Shown here one piece after another: positions 45,301-53,857 of a DNA stretch of 64,000 nucleotides. The position numbers and the translations under genes were made by a program. Numbering within the stretch: position 1 is the first letter of the stretch; each line of letters opens with the position of its first letter. Below the pieces are notes generated by a model, which made no database searches, had not been told where the DNA came from, and saw nothing but the letters and a program-made list of their open reading frames with translations. The DNA comes from a candidate division CSSED10-310 bacterium (GTDB lineage Bacteria > CSSED10-310), in contig JAFGEQ010000015.1 of the NCBI GenBank assembly GCA_016931515.1, positions 181,355 through 245,354 of the forward strand, written 5' to 3'.

Positions 45301-46100
45301 CGCAGGGTGGAGCCGTCTCGTCGTGGCTGGCGGCCGGGCGCACGGATGGTTGCCTGTTTCATGGCAATCAAGCCGATGCCGGCGGAGGCTGGAATTCCCG
45401 CCAGGACCGGGGTGTCGTCATAACCGGCAGCCACTTTCTTGCCAACGTGGCCGGCTCGGGTGGAGGACTCGCGGTTCTGGACGGAGCATTCGATGTGATT
45501 GACTGCGTATTTGGCGAAAATCTGGCGGAGCCCGTGTCGGCGATATCCGGTTACGGTGGCGGAGTGATGTTTGACGGGTGCTCGTCATCTATGATGTCCT
45601 GCACGGTAGTGGACAATACAGTCGGAGGTTTCAGCCGGGTGGCCGGGGGCGGCATTGCGGTCACTGGCGGTGCATCCCTGGTCGTTCGGGATACAATCGT
45701 CTGGGGTAATACAGCGCCCGTTGGAGCTGATCTGGCAGTGTTGTGGCGCTGGGACCCGTCGAATGTGGATCTATCATTTTCCGATGCTGGAGACAGCACG
45801 CCGGAGTCGATTCACGTGTCACCGGGTTCCGCCTGCTGGTTTGGGAACGGCGTCATCTTTGTCGATCCGCTTTTTGTCGAGTTTCCTGTCTCGTGGCTTT
45901 TATCGTCGGTCCGATCGGGACAGAGCGAGACCAGCCCATGCATTGATGCCGGTTCTGAATTGGCATGGAATGCGTCCTATCTGACACCTGACGGAGTCGA
46001 ATACATGCGGAGCCGAACGATCGAAAGCGGCGGGTGGCCGGACAACGACATTCTGGATATGGGAGCGCACCGGGAGCGTCTGACAGAGGAAAACCCATGA
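42375..46100 (+). CDS. Main part of the parallel beta-helix surface protein (same frame as 41919-42260)
   Basis: The frame is open from 42261, just after the TGA, so the GTG at 42375 is only a nominal start. The 1241 residues contain many repeats of the form C-x-F-x-G-N-x-(A/S)-x-x-x-GGA-(V/I)-x, as in polymorphic outer-membrane and beta-helix proteins. Three DUF1565-type units (LFVAPDGSNDLNSGLSPDSP, VYVSTDGDDDNDGLSPDTA, VFVAPWGSDEAAGTSVSTP), each with a T/S-P-F/A-F-R motif and L-A-P-G-x-Y, mark three long helical parts. No anchor or sorting tail is visible at the C-terminus (GAHRERLTEENP). The combined product would be about 1393 residues. It is probably a secreted adhesin or polysaccharide-binding protein; no catalytic residues can be assigned. 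Confidence 0.82.
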   Translation: MESSSPTFIHCSFNGNTAQTQGGAVYCSGSAAPSFIECQFTGNSTSRGNGGACSIRDARPSFSLCNFTGNTATFPGGAIYLRGGRHSVISPGNSFSNNRGCGGNDLAAWSIESNPADATGNSFTGSALSEAYVLPDGAFDISGHTSLLEPVNADLFVAPDGSNDLNSGLSPDSPFRTVRHALDVIRTGLTRDGLVIHLAPGTYSSDLTGETYPLPLLSGINLIGAGSEETVLNSGNAFGCLRCELSIECGAGDLTLTGAKGPGFYARECAVASTGLIISGFAATSYGAGIQLTAGANGSFSNSIIAGNHADVSGGGLHLATQAAGFTDCFFTQNSADCFGGAVFIQTGSATMSGCMFSGNSAQAGGAIRIEGGTPDLSGLPDEPNIFQDNRGSRGANLSADRIPQIPYYAVGNTFDVSPESVWSVAPGAAFDTTASTVTGPPFLGCETVYVSTDGDDDNDGLSPDTAFRTITFALKCIAGTPDAPASVLIAEGMYTEEPAQIASIPDRVSDSVTTGSNAAHASDTRSRQRSGEGFPLSIPPFTSISGAGVGLTRIESTEQTVLDFFFSSGSSVDNLSISSNHGPGILIESCNPILDALAVSNCRSTRNGSGMALTSADPFITNCMFENNSTTMQGGAIHCGIVSRPTILDSVFIGNSSVQIGGAIVSGYSAEVVVSECDFIGNQAVRNGGAIAAFFGTLDAGNCTFTGNRAGLTGGAVYFSEAGGDLAAGGPNSFCKNVAAVGADLAAGEILDAPVDVTGNEFCGIPTSEFYVAPGASFIVTGCSGDPGIRKDVFVAPWGSDEAAGTSVSTPFRSLRHALSRIRAIPSLQHPTVHLAPGRYNLSDGDWPYTLPLISGVTIEGASAKSVVVDAGDAGSAWCGLWSNGSGLRRVTVTGCSSSAVSCEFSSLTIDECVFADNQTSSSGAAVGASGGLLTICQSQFIRNHATGNGGAIDVRQYGSLLMTDSVFYDNSAGSQGGAVSSWLAAGRTDGCLFHGNQADAGGGWNSRQDRGVVITGSHFLANVAGSGGGLAVLDGAFDVIDCVFGENLAEPVSAISGYGGGVMFDGCSSSMMSCTVVDNTVGGFSRVAGGGIAVTGGASLVVRDTIVWGNTAPVGADLAVLWRWDPSNVDLSFSDAGDSTPESIHVSPGSACWFGNGVIFVDPLFVEFPVSWLLSSVRSGQSETSPCIDAGSELAWNASYLTPDGVEYMRSRTIESGGWPDNDILDMGAHRERLTEENP

Positions 46101-46272
46101 ACGAAGCCTGATAGCGGGAGGTGCAGAATACGATCTCGGGACGCAAACAGATACGTGGGGAACTCGTCGGGTTCTTGTTTATAAAAGCAACTGTCTTCAT
46201 TGATTATAAACAGTGCCATCCTTATAATCCGAGATCGGATCATTCACACGGAATTAAAGTGAGATTGCTCTC

Positions 46273-47394
46273 ATGAGGCATATAGTCAAGCGCGTCAGTT
46301 TCAGTTTGATAACAATAATCCTTGTTCTTGTGATCATTGAGTCATTGTCGTCCATTATCGTATTTTTTTTTCCTCCCGTACCAAGAGATACAACCGAAAA
46401 CTATTTCGCAAATCATCCGGAGTGGAAGGATAGTAATGCATATAAAAAAGATACCAAGCTGTTTTGGACGCTTTCCCGATCATTCACAAGCAGTGGAATC
46501 GATTACATAGTAACACCTCAAGGTTTAAGGGACCGATCACCGCAACCAGCGAAAACAAAACCGCGGATTCTGTGTCTGGGAGATTCCGTTACATTTGGAT
46601 TCGGAGGGGCCAAGTCATATCCAGAGCAGTTACAGGAGTTATTACCTGAATACGAGGTATACAATGGCGGAGTACCCGGTTATTCCAGCGAGCAGACGAA
46701 GCGGGTCTTTTTTAAATACAAAGACTGGCTGCAACCGGATGTCCTGGTGCTGTGTGTTGGCCATAATGATAAATACCTTGGTTATTCAGAAGATAAACAG
46801 TGCAATTTACACCGAAAGACGATGATACAGCATTTCAATTCAATAAAACTTGGTGCGCATCTTCTGGAGCCGATCCGGAAAAAATTATGGACAAAGCTAC
46901 TTCCGGTTAAACCGGTTCGGCGAGTTAGTCCGGAGGAATATGTTACGAATCTGGAAACCATGGCACGAGAAGTTAAAAGGACGATTCTGGTAATGTCACC
47001 CTTGTTGTCACAATACGATTTGTCCGCCACATTCGCGGCCAGATTACAGACGGATGAAGACATCTGGAATGCTGTTAGACATGGGGAACTCTACCTGGGA
47101 AACGATCGGCAACGAGTGGAAGGATGGATTATCCCTGCATTTACAAAACTTGCCCTCCAACATACTCCGGAAATCCCTACCGAACAATTAGCGAATCAAT
47201 TCGACCACAGTACAATCGCCTTGTATAGAGCGAGATTACAGGAAGTAAAAAATTCCGAGATTTTAAACATAGAAATCGTTGACACGGCCAATATCAACGA
47301 TCCCGAATTATTTTGGTTTCCCTTCGGGGACCCGGTTCACCCGAATGATGCGGGATACCGGATGATTGCAGCTGCAATCGCTGAATTGTTTTAA
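46273..47394 (+). CDS. SGNH/GDSL-type hydrolase with N-terminal membrane segment
   Basis: A 373-residue protein. One N-terminal hydrophobic segment (SLITIILVLVIIESLSSIIV) anchors it, with the rest probably outside the membrane. SGNH blocks are present: block I ILCLGDSVTFGFGG (Ser105), block II NGGVPGYSS, block III VGHND and block V DPVHPND (Asp353, His356). SGNH esterases of this form often add or remove acyl groups on exported polysaccharides. No strong ribosome site is visible before the ATG. It sits between the surface-protein block and a glycosyltransferase operon, which fits a glycan-acylation role. Confidence 0.88.
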   Translation: MRHIVKRVSFSLITIILVLVIIESLSSIIVFFFPPVPRDTTENYFANHPEWKDSNAYKKDTKLFWTLSRSFTSSGIDYIVTPQGLRDRSPQPAKTKPRILCLGDSVTFGFGGAKSYPEQLQELLPEYEVYNGGVPGYSSEQTKRVFFKYKDWLQPDVLVLCVGHNDKYLGYSEDKQCNLHRKTMIQHFNSIKLGAHLLEPIRKKLWTKLLPVKPVRRVSPEEYVTNLETMAREVKRTILVMSPLLSQYDLSATFAARLQTDEDIWNAVRHGELYLGNDRQRVEGWIIPAFTKLALQHTPEIPTEQLANQFDHSTIALYRARLQEVKNSEILNIEIVDTANINDPELFWFPFGDPVHPNDAGYRMIAAAIAELF

Positions 47395-47434
47395 TCGCCT
47401 CCGGGAAATTCCTCCCATATATGCATCATAAACG

Positions 47435-47463
47435 CCTGGATATCTCCAGGGACGCATTTTTTC
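47435..47463 (+). terminator. Possible terminator after the SGNH gene
   Basis: CCTGGA / TCCAGG with a TATC loop (47435-47450), followed after six bases by six T. The gap between stem and T run makes this weak. It could act on either convergent transcript. Confidence 0.3.
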
Positions 47464-47589
47464 TCCGGGGGCTCTCGCACAAAAGCTGTAGACCCTTGGA
47501 GTATTCGTTCCCGGTGTTCCAGTATAAATAATGACCGGGTGGAGCAACCTCAAAGGATCACCATCAAGGCTGCTCTGATTCAGGATGCA

Positions 47590-48777
47590 TCAAGCAATCA
47601 GATTATCCCATGTTTCATACGAAGTTGCAGGATTACATCTTGTTTCAAAACACGACCTTTTCTCGTTAGAGCTGAATCCCGGATCCATCAGCACCCGGCC
47701 GATTTTCTCAGCCAGATCGAGAGGATCTCCCGGCCGGACCAGACACCCCATTCCGGTTTCACGCACCAGGACCCTGACTCCGGGAAGATCTGATGCAATA
47801 ACAGGTTTTCCAAAGTGCATCGCTTCCATCTGGACAATTCCGAATGCTTCGGTCCGATTGACTGACGGCAGCACCAGGCAGTCGATGACCTGATACAGTG
47901 CTGCCAGCCTGGTGCGATCAAGAGAGCCGAGGAAAAGGTATGGGACACCCAATTGTTCGCATTCCTGCCTGACAAATGGGAAATAATCCGTTTCACCGGC
48001 CACCTCGGAGCCGTACGGGCCGGCAAACACAAAGACAATTTCTTTACTTATATCATTGTTTCCGAAAGGTGACCCAACTATCCGCTTCAGGTACGGATAG
48101 GAGCGCACAAAATGCTCAAGACCTTTTTCCCTTGATATACGACCGCAATAGCAAACCCAGATGTCGGTTCCTTTCATCGAGGAGAACTCCTGCAACTCAT
48201 GGGATGGGTCAGAAGATCGCTCATGATGCGGAGTCAGACAAGGATCAAGTGCAGGACGTATGAAGGTCATCCTGTCCATATGCCGTTTTAACAAAGGGCT
48301 GTTCTCCGCATAATCCGATGTATACGTTACTATTTTGCGTGAAAATTTGAGTTGTATTGAGACTGCTCCATTCAGACAGGCCGTCATCAGTTGCTTTTTC
48401 CAGCCGGAGCCTAGGTCGATGTGGCAATTAACCAGTGAGATCACGGGCTTGCCAAGCAGTCGTGCAAGACCGATCACGAAAATCCCTTCAAATACAGGCT
48501 GATTGAAAATGATGACATCCGCCCGTCGAAAATCCCGGAAAACCCGAAAAGGATACGTAAACGACAAGAAACCTTTATGAATCCGCAGTTCATACGGCAA
48601 ACGCCGCACTGTGACACCGTCGATGATTTCCGTGTCCGGAAGTTCCATCTTGTGGCGGAACGTCACCACAGTCACGTCATGACCCCGAGAAACAAAATGC
48701 CGCAGAATTGTAGACGGGTACATGATCGCGCCGGAAATATAGGGAAGATAGTACGTTGACATGAACAGTATCTTCAT
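47590..48777 (-). CDS. Glycosyltransferase family 4 protein
   Basis: A 395-residue GT-B enzyme. It has MKILFMSTYYLPYISGAIMY at the start, an RGHDVTVVTF strand, a YCGRISREKGLEHFVRSYPY donor-site segment, LPSVNRTEAFGIVQMEAMHF with the E-x7-E pair, and FGKPVIASDLPG. The ATG overlaps the stop of the methyltransferase gene by four bases. It is the last of three minus-strand genes (GT39, methyltransferase, GT4), probably one glycan-building operon. Sugar and acceptor unknown. Confidence 0.9.
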   Translation of the reverse strand: MKILFMSTYYLPYISGAIMYPSTILRHFVSRGHDVTVVTFRHKMELPDTEIIDGVTVRRLPYELRIHKGFLSFTYPFRVFRDFRRADVIIFNQPVFEGIFVIGLARLLGKPVISLVNCHIDLGSGWKKQLMTACLNGAVSIQLKFSRKIVTYTSDYAENSPLLKRHMDRMTFIRPALDPCLTPHHERSSDPSHELQEFSSMKGTDIWVCYCGRISREKGLEHFVRSYPYLKRIVGSPFGNNDISKEIVFVFAGPYGSEVAGETDYFPFVRQECEQLGVPYLFLGSLDRTRLAALYQVIDCLVLPSVNRTEAFGIVQMEAMHFGKPVIASDLPGVRVLVRETGMGCLVRPGDPLDLAEKIGRVLMDPGFSSNEKRSCFETRCNPATSYETWDNLIA

Positions 48778-49652
48778 TTGTCAGCCTGTTTTTCAAGTTC
48801 GATAAAACAACAGGGACGGGTTGTTCCGATCGGTTTCTGCTGCTCTGAGTCATACACCGGTTCGAGATATGCTACCCGCGACAGGTTATCGCCGGTTATG
48901 ATGCTCATTTCCGCTGAGGGTGGGTGTAGAAAATTGTATAGATTATTCACTGTTCTTATTGCTGCCGTGCCTGCGGATGTCGGCAATTTTTCCGCAGCAA
49001 GGGTCGGCAGACCAAGATAATGAAAGATCTCTATAGTTCGCACGGTTTGTGGATCGAGATATCCGGTTATTGAGCTGATCCTGAAGCCGGCCTCAGAAAA
49101 CCATTCGGACCATGCCGGTATATCGTGCAGTGCATGATGCCGTTGAATGGTACGGAAAAAGCGTTTGTAAAGGTTTCCGAATACGCACGCCCCGCACAGG
49201 CAATCTTCCCAGTTTTTCAGGGTGATCGAAGCAAATAGACGACCTCCCGGCCGGAGAATCCTGTTCAATTCCTGTAGAGTTCGTGCAGGTTCCAGGAGGT
49301 GTTCGAGCACGGAATTGGAGATGATCGTTGCGATGGAGCCCGACGGCAGATCGATGACTGAACCGCGGTTTTGAATCACTGATTGATAGACAGCCCGTGC
49401 GGATTCGAGAGCGACAGGATCCGTGTCGATGCCGTATTCGAACGCACCGGGTGGAGCCAGCACCCCGGCAAAAAAGCCGTCACCACAACCGAAATCCGCA
49501 ACCGGCGGATTGAATCGATCCTGGACCCTGCTGAATAGAACAACTTCGATAGGACGAAGAAACGAATAAAAATAATGCCGGTGCCGCCTGTAAAGCTCAA
49601 CAGCCCGGTTAAAACATGCATGATCACGTTCAGTTACCTGATTCATCTCCAT
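48774..49652 (-). CDS. Class I SAM-dependent methyltransferase
   Basis: I start at the ATG at 49652 (MEMNQVTERD); a second ATG at 49646 is equally possible, and the longer frame opening overlaps the upstream gene and shows no homology. The ~292-residue protein has the SAM motif VADFGCGDGFFAGVL, the acidic strand YGIDTDPVALE, SNSVLEHLLEP and LRPGGRLFASI of Methyltransf_11 enzymes. The C-terminal 100 residues are unlike the usual family. It overlaps the GT39 gene by about 23 bases and the GT4 gene by four, so the three are translated together. A sugar- or lipid-carrier methylation role is inferred from this context. Confidence 0.85.
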   Translation of the reverse strand: MEMNQVTERDHACFNRAVELYRRHRHYFYSFLRPIEVVLFSRVQDRFNPPVADFGCGDGFFAGVLAPPGAFEYGIDTDPVALESARAVYQSVIQNRGSVIDLPSGSIATIISNSVLEHLLEPARTLQELNRILRPGGRLFASITLKNWEDCLCGACVFGNLYKRFFRTIQRHHALHDIPAWSEWFSEAGFRISSITGYLDPQTVRTIEIFHYLGLPTLAAEKLPTSAGTAAIRTVNNLYNFLHPPSAEMSIITGDNLSRVAYLEPVYDSEQQKPIGTTRPCCFIELEKQADK

Positions 49653-51357
49653 CTTTCCGTTTGAAAATGATAACCTTCGGATGGTCATAGACAGTGAATG
49701 TTTCATCCGTCCACGGCTTGTCATCCCGAAACTCCCATCGGACGAAACCCAGGTTGAACGCAGGATAGGATGTAAATTCGGCAACCCTGAAAAATTCCAG
49801 CCGCTCGCTGAAAAGATCTTTATAAAACTGACAGGTGTAAGGAAATTTCTCCGGCATTTTCGGGATGGCTCCATACCCCCTGTTACTGGACAGGATGATA
49901 TAATCGGCCCGGCGAAGCGCGTCCTCCATCCCGTTTATTTTTCCTGAATTGTCCGGATCGAACACCGGCATCTGGGTGCAGTCATATTTCCTTTTTTCGA
50001 TCCCCGGTACCCGGACCGGCATCACATCATCCCAGTTCTCCTCCGCCAGGAAACTCTCCGGCGGGACATGCTGATATATCCATCGGGATGCGTCGACCCG
50101 AGTATGGCAGCGGGAGTATATCCCTATAAAACTCAACGGCCAGATCAGAATCAGAATCCATGCCGTCGCCAGAGCAACTCTCCTGATCTCCCTGTTTTTT
50201 ATCCATCCGAATAGACCCAGCCCTACGGCTGCGAAAATCGCCAGGAAGGGGTACAGGAAAATAAAATAGCGAAGCGCTTTGACATACCGTGTTGACTGAT
50301 AGAGGAAAAATGCGGTGATCCATAGCGGAATGATGAATCTGTCCCACTGCTTCCAGCCGGATCTGAGATGGACACCCTTGCCGAAGAATATCAGGCCCAC
50401 GACGGCAAATGCGAAATATACGTACCCGAGACCGTAACGCGCCATGTTTCTGAGCGCGAACCAGACCGGTGTCGTATTCCGCCACTGGATACTTGGCGGA
50501 TAGGTTGAATCCGGATTCGATATATTGGACAGCATTCTCAGGTTTTCGATAAATTTGGGGCTGATGCGGAGACTGAAAATTCCAGGACCTGCGAATACGT
50601 GCGGATCGGCAATCCGTACCGCCAGACATGTGACGGCCGCGCACAATCCGATACGAACAGTCACCAGAAGCAAATGGCGCTTAATGGACGACGAAGTCCC
50701 TGCCGGGCGGGGTAACAGAAAACCTAGGATCACTGGCATCAGGAACACTGCAGTTATTTTTGTTCCGACGGCACACCCTAGAAAGAGTCCCGTCAGGCAG
50801 ACATCCCGCCATCGGCCGGATTCCCGTACACGCATGACAAAGAGTGATGCAGCAGCCATGAAAAAGCACAGGAACGAATCGCTGGCGAAGAGATGAGCGA
50901 GTTGGATCGGCAGCACGGCAACACCGTAAAGTACTGCTGCATAAAGGGGTGTATGCGGATCGAGATGATACAGGCGGGTCATGATCCGTGCGATCAAAAA
51001 AACCAGCAGGATCGTCAACGTGTCGAACAGGGCACTCAGATGGCGACCCAGTTGTGTTGTGCCATTGTAGTCGTCCATGTTCAGGGCAGCTGCCGTCAAT
51101 TTGATCATTGTCAACGGGAGCGTTCCGTAGACATAGACGGCTTTTCCCCTGTTGTAGGGATTCAGCGGTGACTTGATCGGGTCGAGGTATTCAAATAATC
51201 CCGATGGCACATCCAGGGCGTTGGACGTCATCGTGATCGATCGTTCATCCGGATGCAGATGATTGCCCTGGTCCCAGTCGATGCCGTAAAGACGTAAAGC
51301 CAGACCCAGGATGATTATAGCGGCAATGACAATTCTCGATTTATTAGTTTCTTTCAT
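49630..51357 (-). CDS. GT39/PMT-type glycosyltransferase (GT-C, multi-spanning)
   Basis: A 575-residue membrane protein with about ten hydrophobic segments. The first external loop has GNHLHPDERS, the acidic D-E site typical of PMT/ArnT-type enzymes that use a polyprenyl-phosphate sugar. A soluble C-terminal region of ~170 residues follows the last segment. Such enzymes glycosylate lipid A, protein or polysaccharide at the outer face of the cytoplasmic membrane. It is the first gene of the operon with the methyltransferase and GT4 genes. Confidence 0.88.
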   Translation of the reverse strand: MKETNKSRIVIAAIIILGLALRLYGIDWDQGNHLHPDERSITMTSNALDVPSGLFEYLDPIKSPLNPYNRGKAVYVYGTLPLTMIKLTAAALNMDDYNGTTQLGRHLSALFDTLTILLVFLIARIMTRLYHLDPHTPLYAAVLYGVAVLPIQLAHLFASDSFLCFFMAAASLFVMRVRESGRWRDVCLTGLFLGCAVGTKITAVFLMPVILGFLLPRPAGTSSSIKRHLLLVTVRIGLCAAVTCLAVRIADPHVFAGPGIFSLRISPKFIENLRMLSNISNPDSTYPPSIQWRNTTPVWFALRNMARYGLGYVYFAFAVVGLIFFGKGVHLRSGWKQWDRFIIPLWITAFFLYQSTRYVKALRYFIFLYPFLAIFAAVGLGLFGWIKNREIRRVALATAWILILIWPLSFIGIYSRCHTRVDASRWIYQHVPPESFLAEENWDDVMPVRVPGIEKRKYDCTQMPVFDPDNSGKINGMEDALRRADYIILSSNRGYGAIPKMPEKFPYTCQFYKDLFSERLEFFRVAEFTSYPAFNLGFVRWEFRDDKPWTDETFTVYDHPKVIIFKRKDGDESGN

Positions 51358-51459
51358 CTTGAAAGTGATCAGGTTGAATTCAAGCGAATCGACTGGCAGT
51401 CTGCAATACGAATTCCTGCGTCGGTGTCATCGTCATCGTTACGCATCACCTCGGAGAAG

Positions 51460-52416
51460 TCAACAATGAGGAAGATCCGGCCCTGCCTCCCCCCACAGCA
51501 TCCTGACAAAGTCCTCCGGATCGCGTGCGGTATACGTGCTTAAAAACGACCGGATCGTGCCGAACTCGTGCAGAAGGCAATATTGAGTCAGAATCCGGAA
51601 GACATCCGGAGATGGCTCCAGGCCATAGGCGTCAATCAATACTGAAGCCAGTTCAGGTTCACCAAAGGTGTAAAACGCCAGGGGAGCGACAAACTCGTAG
51701 AGCGGGTGCCCAACCCGCGCATCTCCGAAATCGATCAATCCGGTCGCGCGCCATTCCACAGTATCGATTCCCGTATCGTCGTTATCAGACCATCCGGCCT
51801 TCAGGCTGTTTTTTGTCAGGAGGATGTGATCCGCGGTGATATCGGCATGCATCAACACATGGTTCATCGGCGGTTCGCTGAAATTATGGAGCTGATCCCG
51901 GATCCAGCTCAACCAGGGTTCCGGCATGGCATGATGCGCCTCCGCGCGTTCCACGCGCTCCCCAATGAAGGTATCCCATCTGTCGTCCATCTCCACCGGC
52001 AATGGCGTCCGGTGAAGCGCACGCATCCATTGACCGATCTGCCTGACAACAGTGCGTTTCGTAGCCATCGGCAGAGTCGGCCATACAGTGACGGCCGGCA
52101 CACCGGGCAGGCACTTCATAACAAGGTATGGCCATCCATCGATCTCACCGGAATTGATCACCGACGGAACCGGCAGATTGCGGATGTGAGTGAGCGCGGT
52201 TTTCTCCGCTGGGTAATCCTGCGGCCAGAGTGGGCAGAAAATCTTGATCGTCGTCTCGTTGCCGGAACGAAACACGAGATGTGTGCCGAGCGGCTGACGC
52301 TCCGGGGATTCCGGCAGGTTGTGACGGGAAGCGATCAGACGGGCGGCAGGCAGCCACGCAGCGGAATCGGCATAGATTTTTCGATATTCTTCGATGGACC
52401 GTATCAGTGGCAGCAT
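51460..52416 (-). CDS. Aminoglycoside phosphotransferase (APH)-family kinase-like protein
   Basis: A 318-residue protein of the APH/choline-kinase fold. The N-terminal lobe has GTHLVFRSGNETTIKIF; the catalytic loop is HADITADHILL (family form H-x-D-x4-N/H); the metal motif is GLIDFGDARVGHPLYEF. In this group the target is often unknown; members phosphorylate small hydroxylated molecules, and antibiotic resistance cannot be assumed. AAGGAA lies 7 bases before the ATG. It is 70 bases downstream of a GNAT acetyltransferase gene in the same direction. Confidence 0.88.
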   Translation of the reverse strand: MLPLIRSIEEYRKIYADSAAWLPAARLIASRHNLPESPERQPLGTHLVFRSGNETTIKIFCPLWPQDYPAEKTALTHIRNLPVPSVINSGEIDGWPYLVMKCLPGVPAVTVWPTLPMATKRTVVRQIGQWMRALHRTPLPVEMDDRWDTFIGERVERAEAHHAMPEPWLSWIRDQLHNFSEPPMNHVLMHADITADHILLTKNSLKAGWSDNDDTGIDTVEWRATGLIDFGDARVGHPLYEFVAPLAFYTFGEPELASVLIDAYGLEPSPDVFRILTQYCLLHEFGTIRSFLSTYTARDPEDFVRMLWGEAGPDLPHC

Positions 52417-52486
52417 AGTGGCGTTCCTTTGCAGGCAGGGTTGGAAGTCATCTGCCGGAGACAGGTGACAGATCCATCCGGCTCAT

Positions 52487-53458
52487 TCATATCCGGTAAA
52501 TCCTCCGGATGCCTTTTTCATGGCATCCGTTGGTAACAAAAATACGACGCATCGGCACGTTGAGTATATCCGTCGAGCCGACGTAGCGGGTTGCACCCAT
52601 GTGTTTCAGGTCTTCCAGACCCCGGGCATGGAGCGGTCTCCCGAGTCCCTTTCCGCGAAATTCAGGTAACAATCCGATATTGAAGATTGAACCTTCCTCC
52701 GGATCGTCATGGAACAACTGCGGCAGGACGAATCCGGCGAGGCGTCCGTCCAGCAGTGCCAGTTTCCAGGTCTCCGGGTTGAATGCCGACGCAGCGTGAG
52801 CAATGCATTCATCCAATTCCGTTCCCGGATCATCCACCGTCATGTCCCGATTTATATTCTGCTCAAGAACCGCGGCAAGAATCTCCACGAAAGCACTCCG
52901 GCCTGCCTGAGCAAAGGTTTTATAGGTGAACTGATCCGGTTTGCCAATCCGGGAGTATTCGAAATCTTCCAGGGATCTTTCAACAAACGCCTTCTCACAT
53001 TCAATCCGAAAACCGCTTTGACGCAGATGTTTGTCGAATTCGTCATCTTCGGGTCTGATCCAGTTGACGGCTTCGATCTTCCGCCCGGAGTTGCGGCTGA
53101 CCGCCTCCGCAATCAGTGCCATTGTAACTGGAGACGTTCCGGCATCATTTTTCAGGGAAGTGCTTTTGACATTCGCTGTTCCTGTCATCTCATCTGTTCC
53201 CGATCCAGTCAGCTCGGGGACGATGACGGAGCTGATCACGTACAGGTTGTCGTGAATCAGCATGCCGCGCAATCTGCCAAGACAGCGGTCCCGATCCGTT
53301 GCAACGAGAAAACAGTTTGGATCCTCGGGATACTGCTGCTGCCTGTCAGCGAAGTGCTTCGCCCGATTTTCGATTTCGCCATCCATCATTCCGGGCGATC
53401 CGCATCGTACCCACATTCGCTCCTCGCCGGATCGCAGTGTTCTGATCAACATATTCAT
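52487..53458 (-). CDS. GNAT family N-acetyltransferase
   Basis: A 323-residue protein with a C-terminal GNAT domain. The acetyl-CoA loop is LLPEFRGKGLGRPLHARG (R/Q-x-x-G-x-G/A pattern), preceded by the IFNIG strand and followed by GSTDILNVPMRRIFVTNGC. The first ~170 residues may be a second, degenerate GNAT-like half. GGAGG lies 9 bases before the ATG. Substrate is unknown. With the kinase gene downstream it may form a small-molecule modifying pair. Confidence 0.85.
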   Translation of the reverse strand: MNMLIRTLRSGEERMWVRCGSPGMMDGEIENRAKHFADRQQQYPEDPNCFLVATDRDRCLGRLRGMLIHDNLYVISSVIVPELTGSGTDEMTGTANVKSTSLKNDAGTSPVTMALIAEAVSRNSGRKIEAVNWIRPEDDEFDKHLRQSGFRIECEKAFVERSLEDFEYSRIGKPDQFTYKTFAQAGRSAFVEILAAVLEQNINRDMTVDDPGTELDECIAHAASAFNPETWKLALLDGRLAGFVLPQLFHDDPEEGSIFNIGLLPEFRGKGLGRPLHARGLEDLKHMGATRYVGSTDILNVPMRRIFVTNGCHEKGIRRIYRI

Positions 53459-53857
53459 AACGGTTTACCTCCGTAAAAATAATCGCTTTCTGATTCCCTT
53501 ATCTACTATAGCATCAGACGTTGGTTTTAATAGATAATCCGGGAGATCTACGGCCCCGGATTGATTCCCGGTCTAGTACAAAAGACAGGGCTGTACGGCA
53601 TTTGAGCCTTGATGACCCGTGCAGCCCGCAACGCAAATCAGTGGATTGTATCCTCTCGTCATAATCCGTGTTTACGATGCTGCATTACTGAAGATCAATC
53701 GTTTATAGGAGCTGGAACATTGCGGTGTACTCGAAAAACTTTTATCATTGAATCTGGATCGGAACACAGTCACCCCAAGACCTGCTATCTACTCAAAACG
53801 AACCAATGCTTTTACCGCTGAAAGCACCAAGGGAGATATTGCATGGGAGGTAAACTT
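53459..53857. other. Divergent intergenic region
   Basis: About 400 bases between the divergent GNAT gene and the secreted-protein gene. It should hold promoters for both. A 70-codon frame here (53609-53821) lacks a ribosome site and any protein signature. I see no RNA gene or repeat. Confidence 0.5.

Noticed and set aside
42400-46000. A CRISPR-like or DNA tandem repeat array
   Set aside because: The periodicity is at protein level (beta-helix turns of variable length); the DNA units are neither identical nor regularly spaced.
53609-53821. A 70-codon frame in the divergent intergenic region
   Set aside because: No ribosome site, no recognisable domain, and a cysteine- and histidine-rich composition typical of chance frames.
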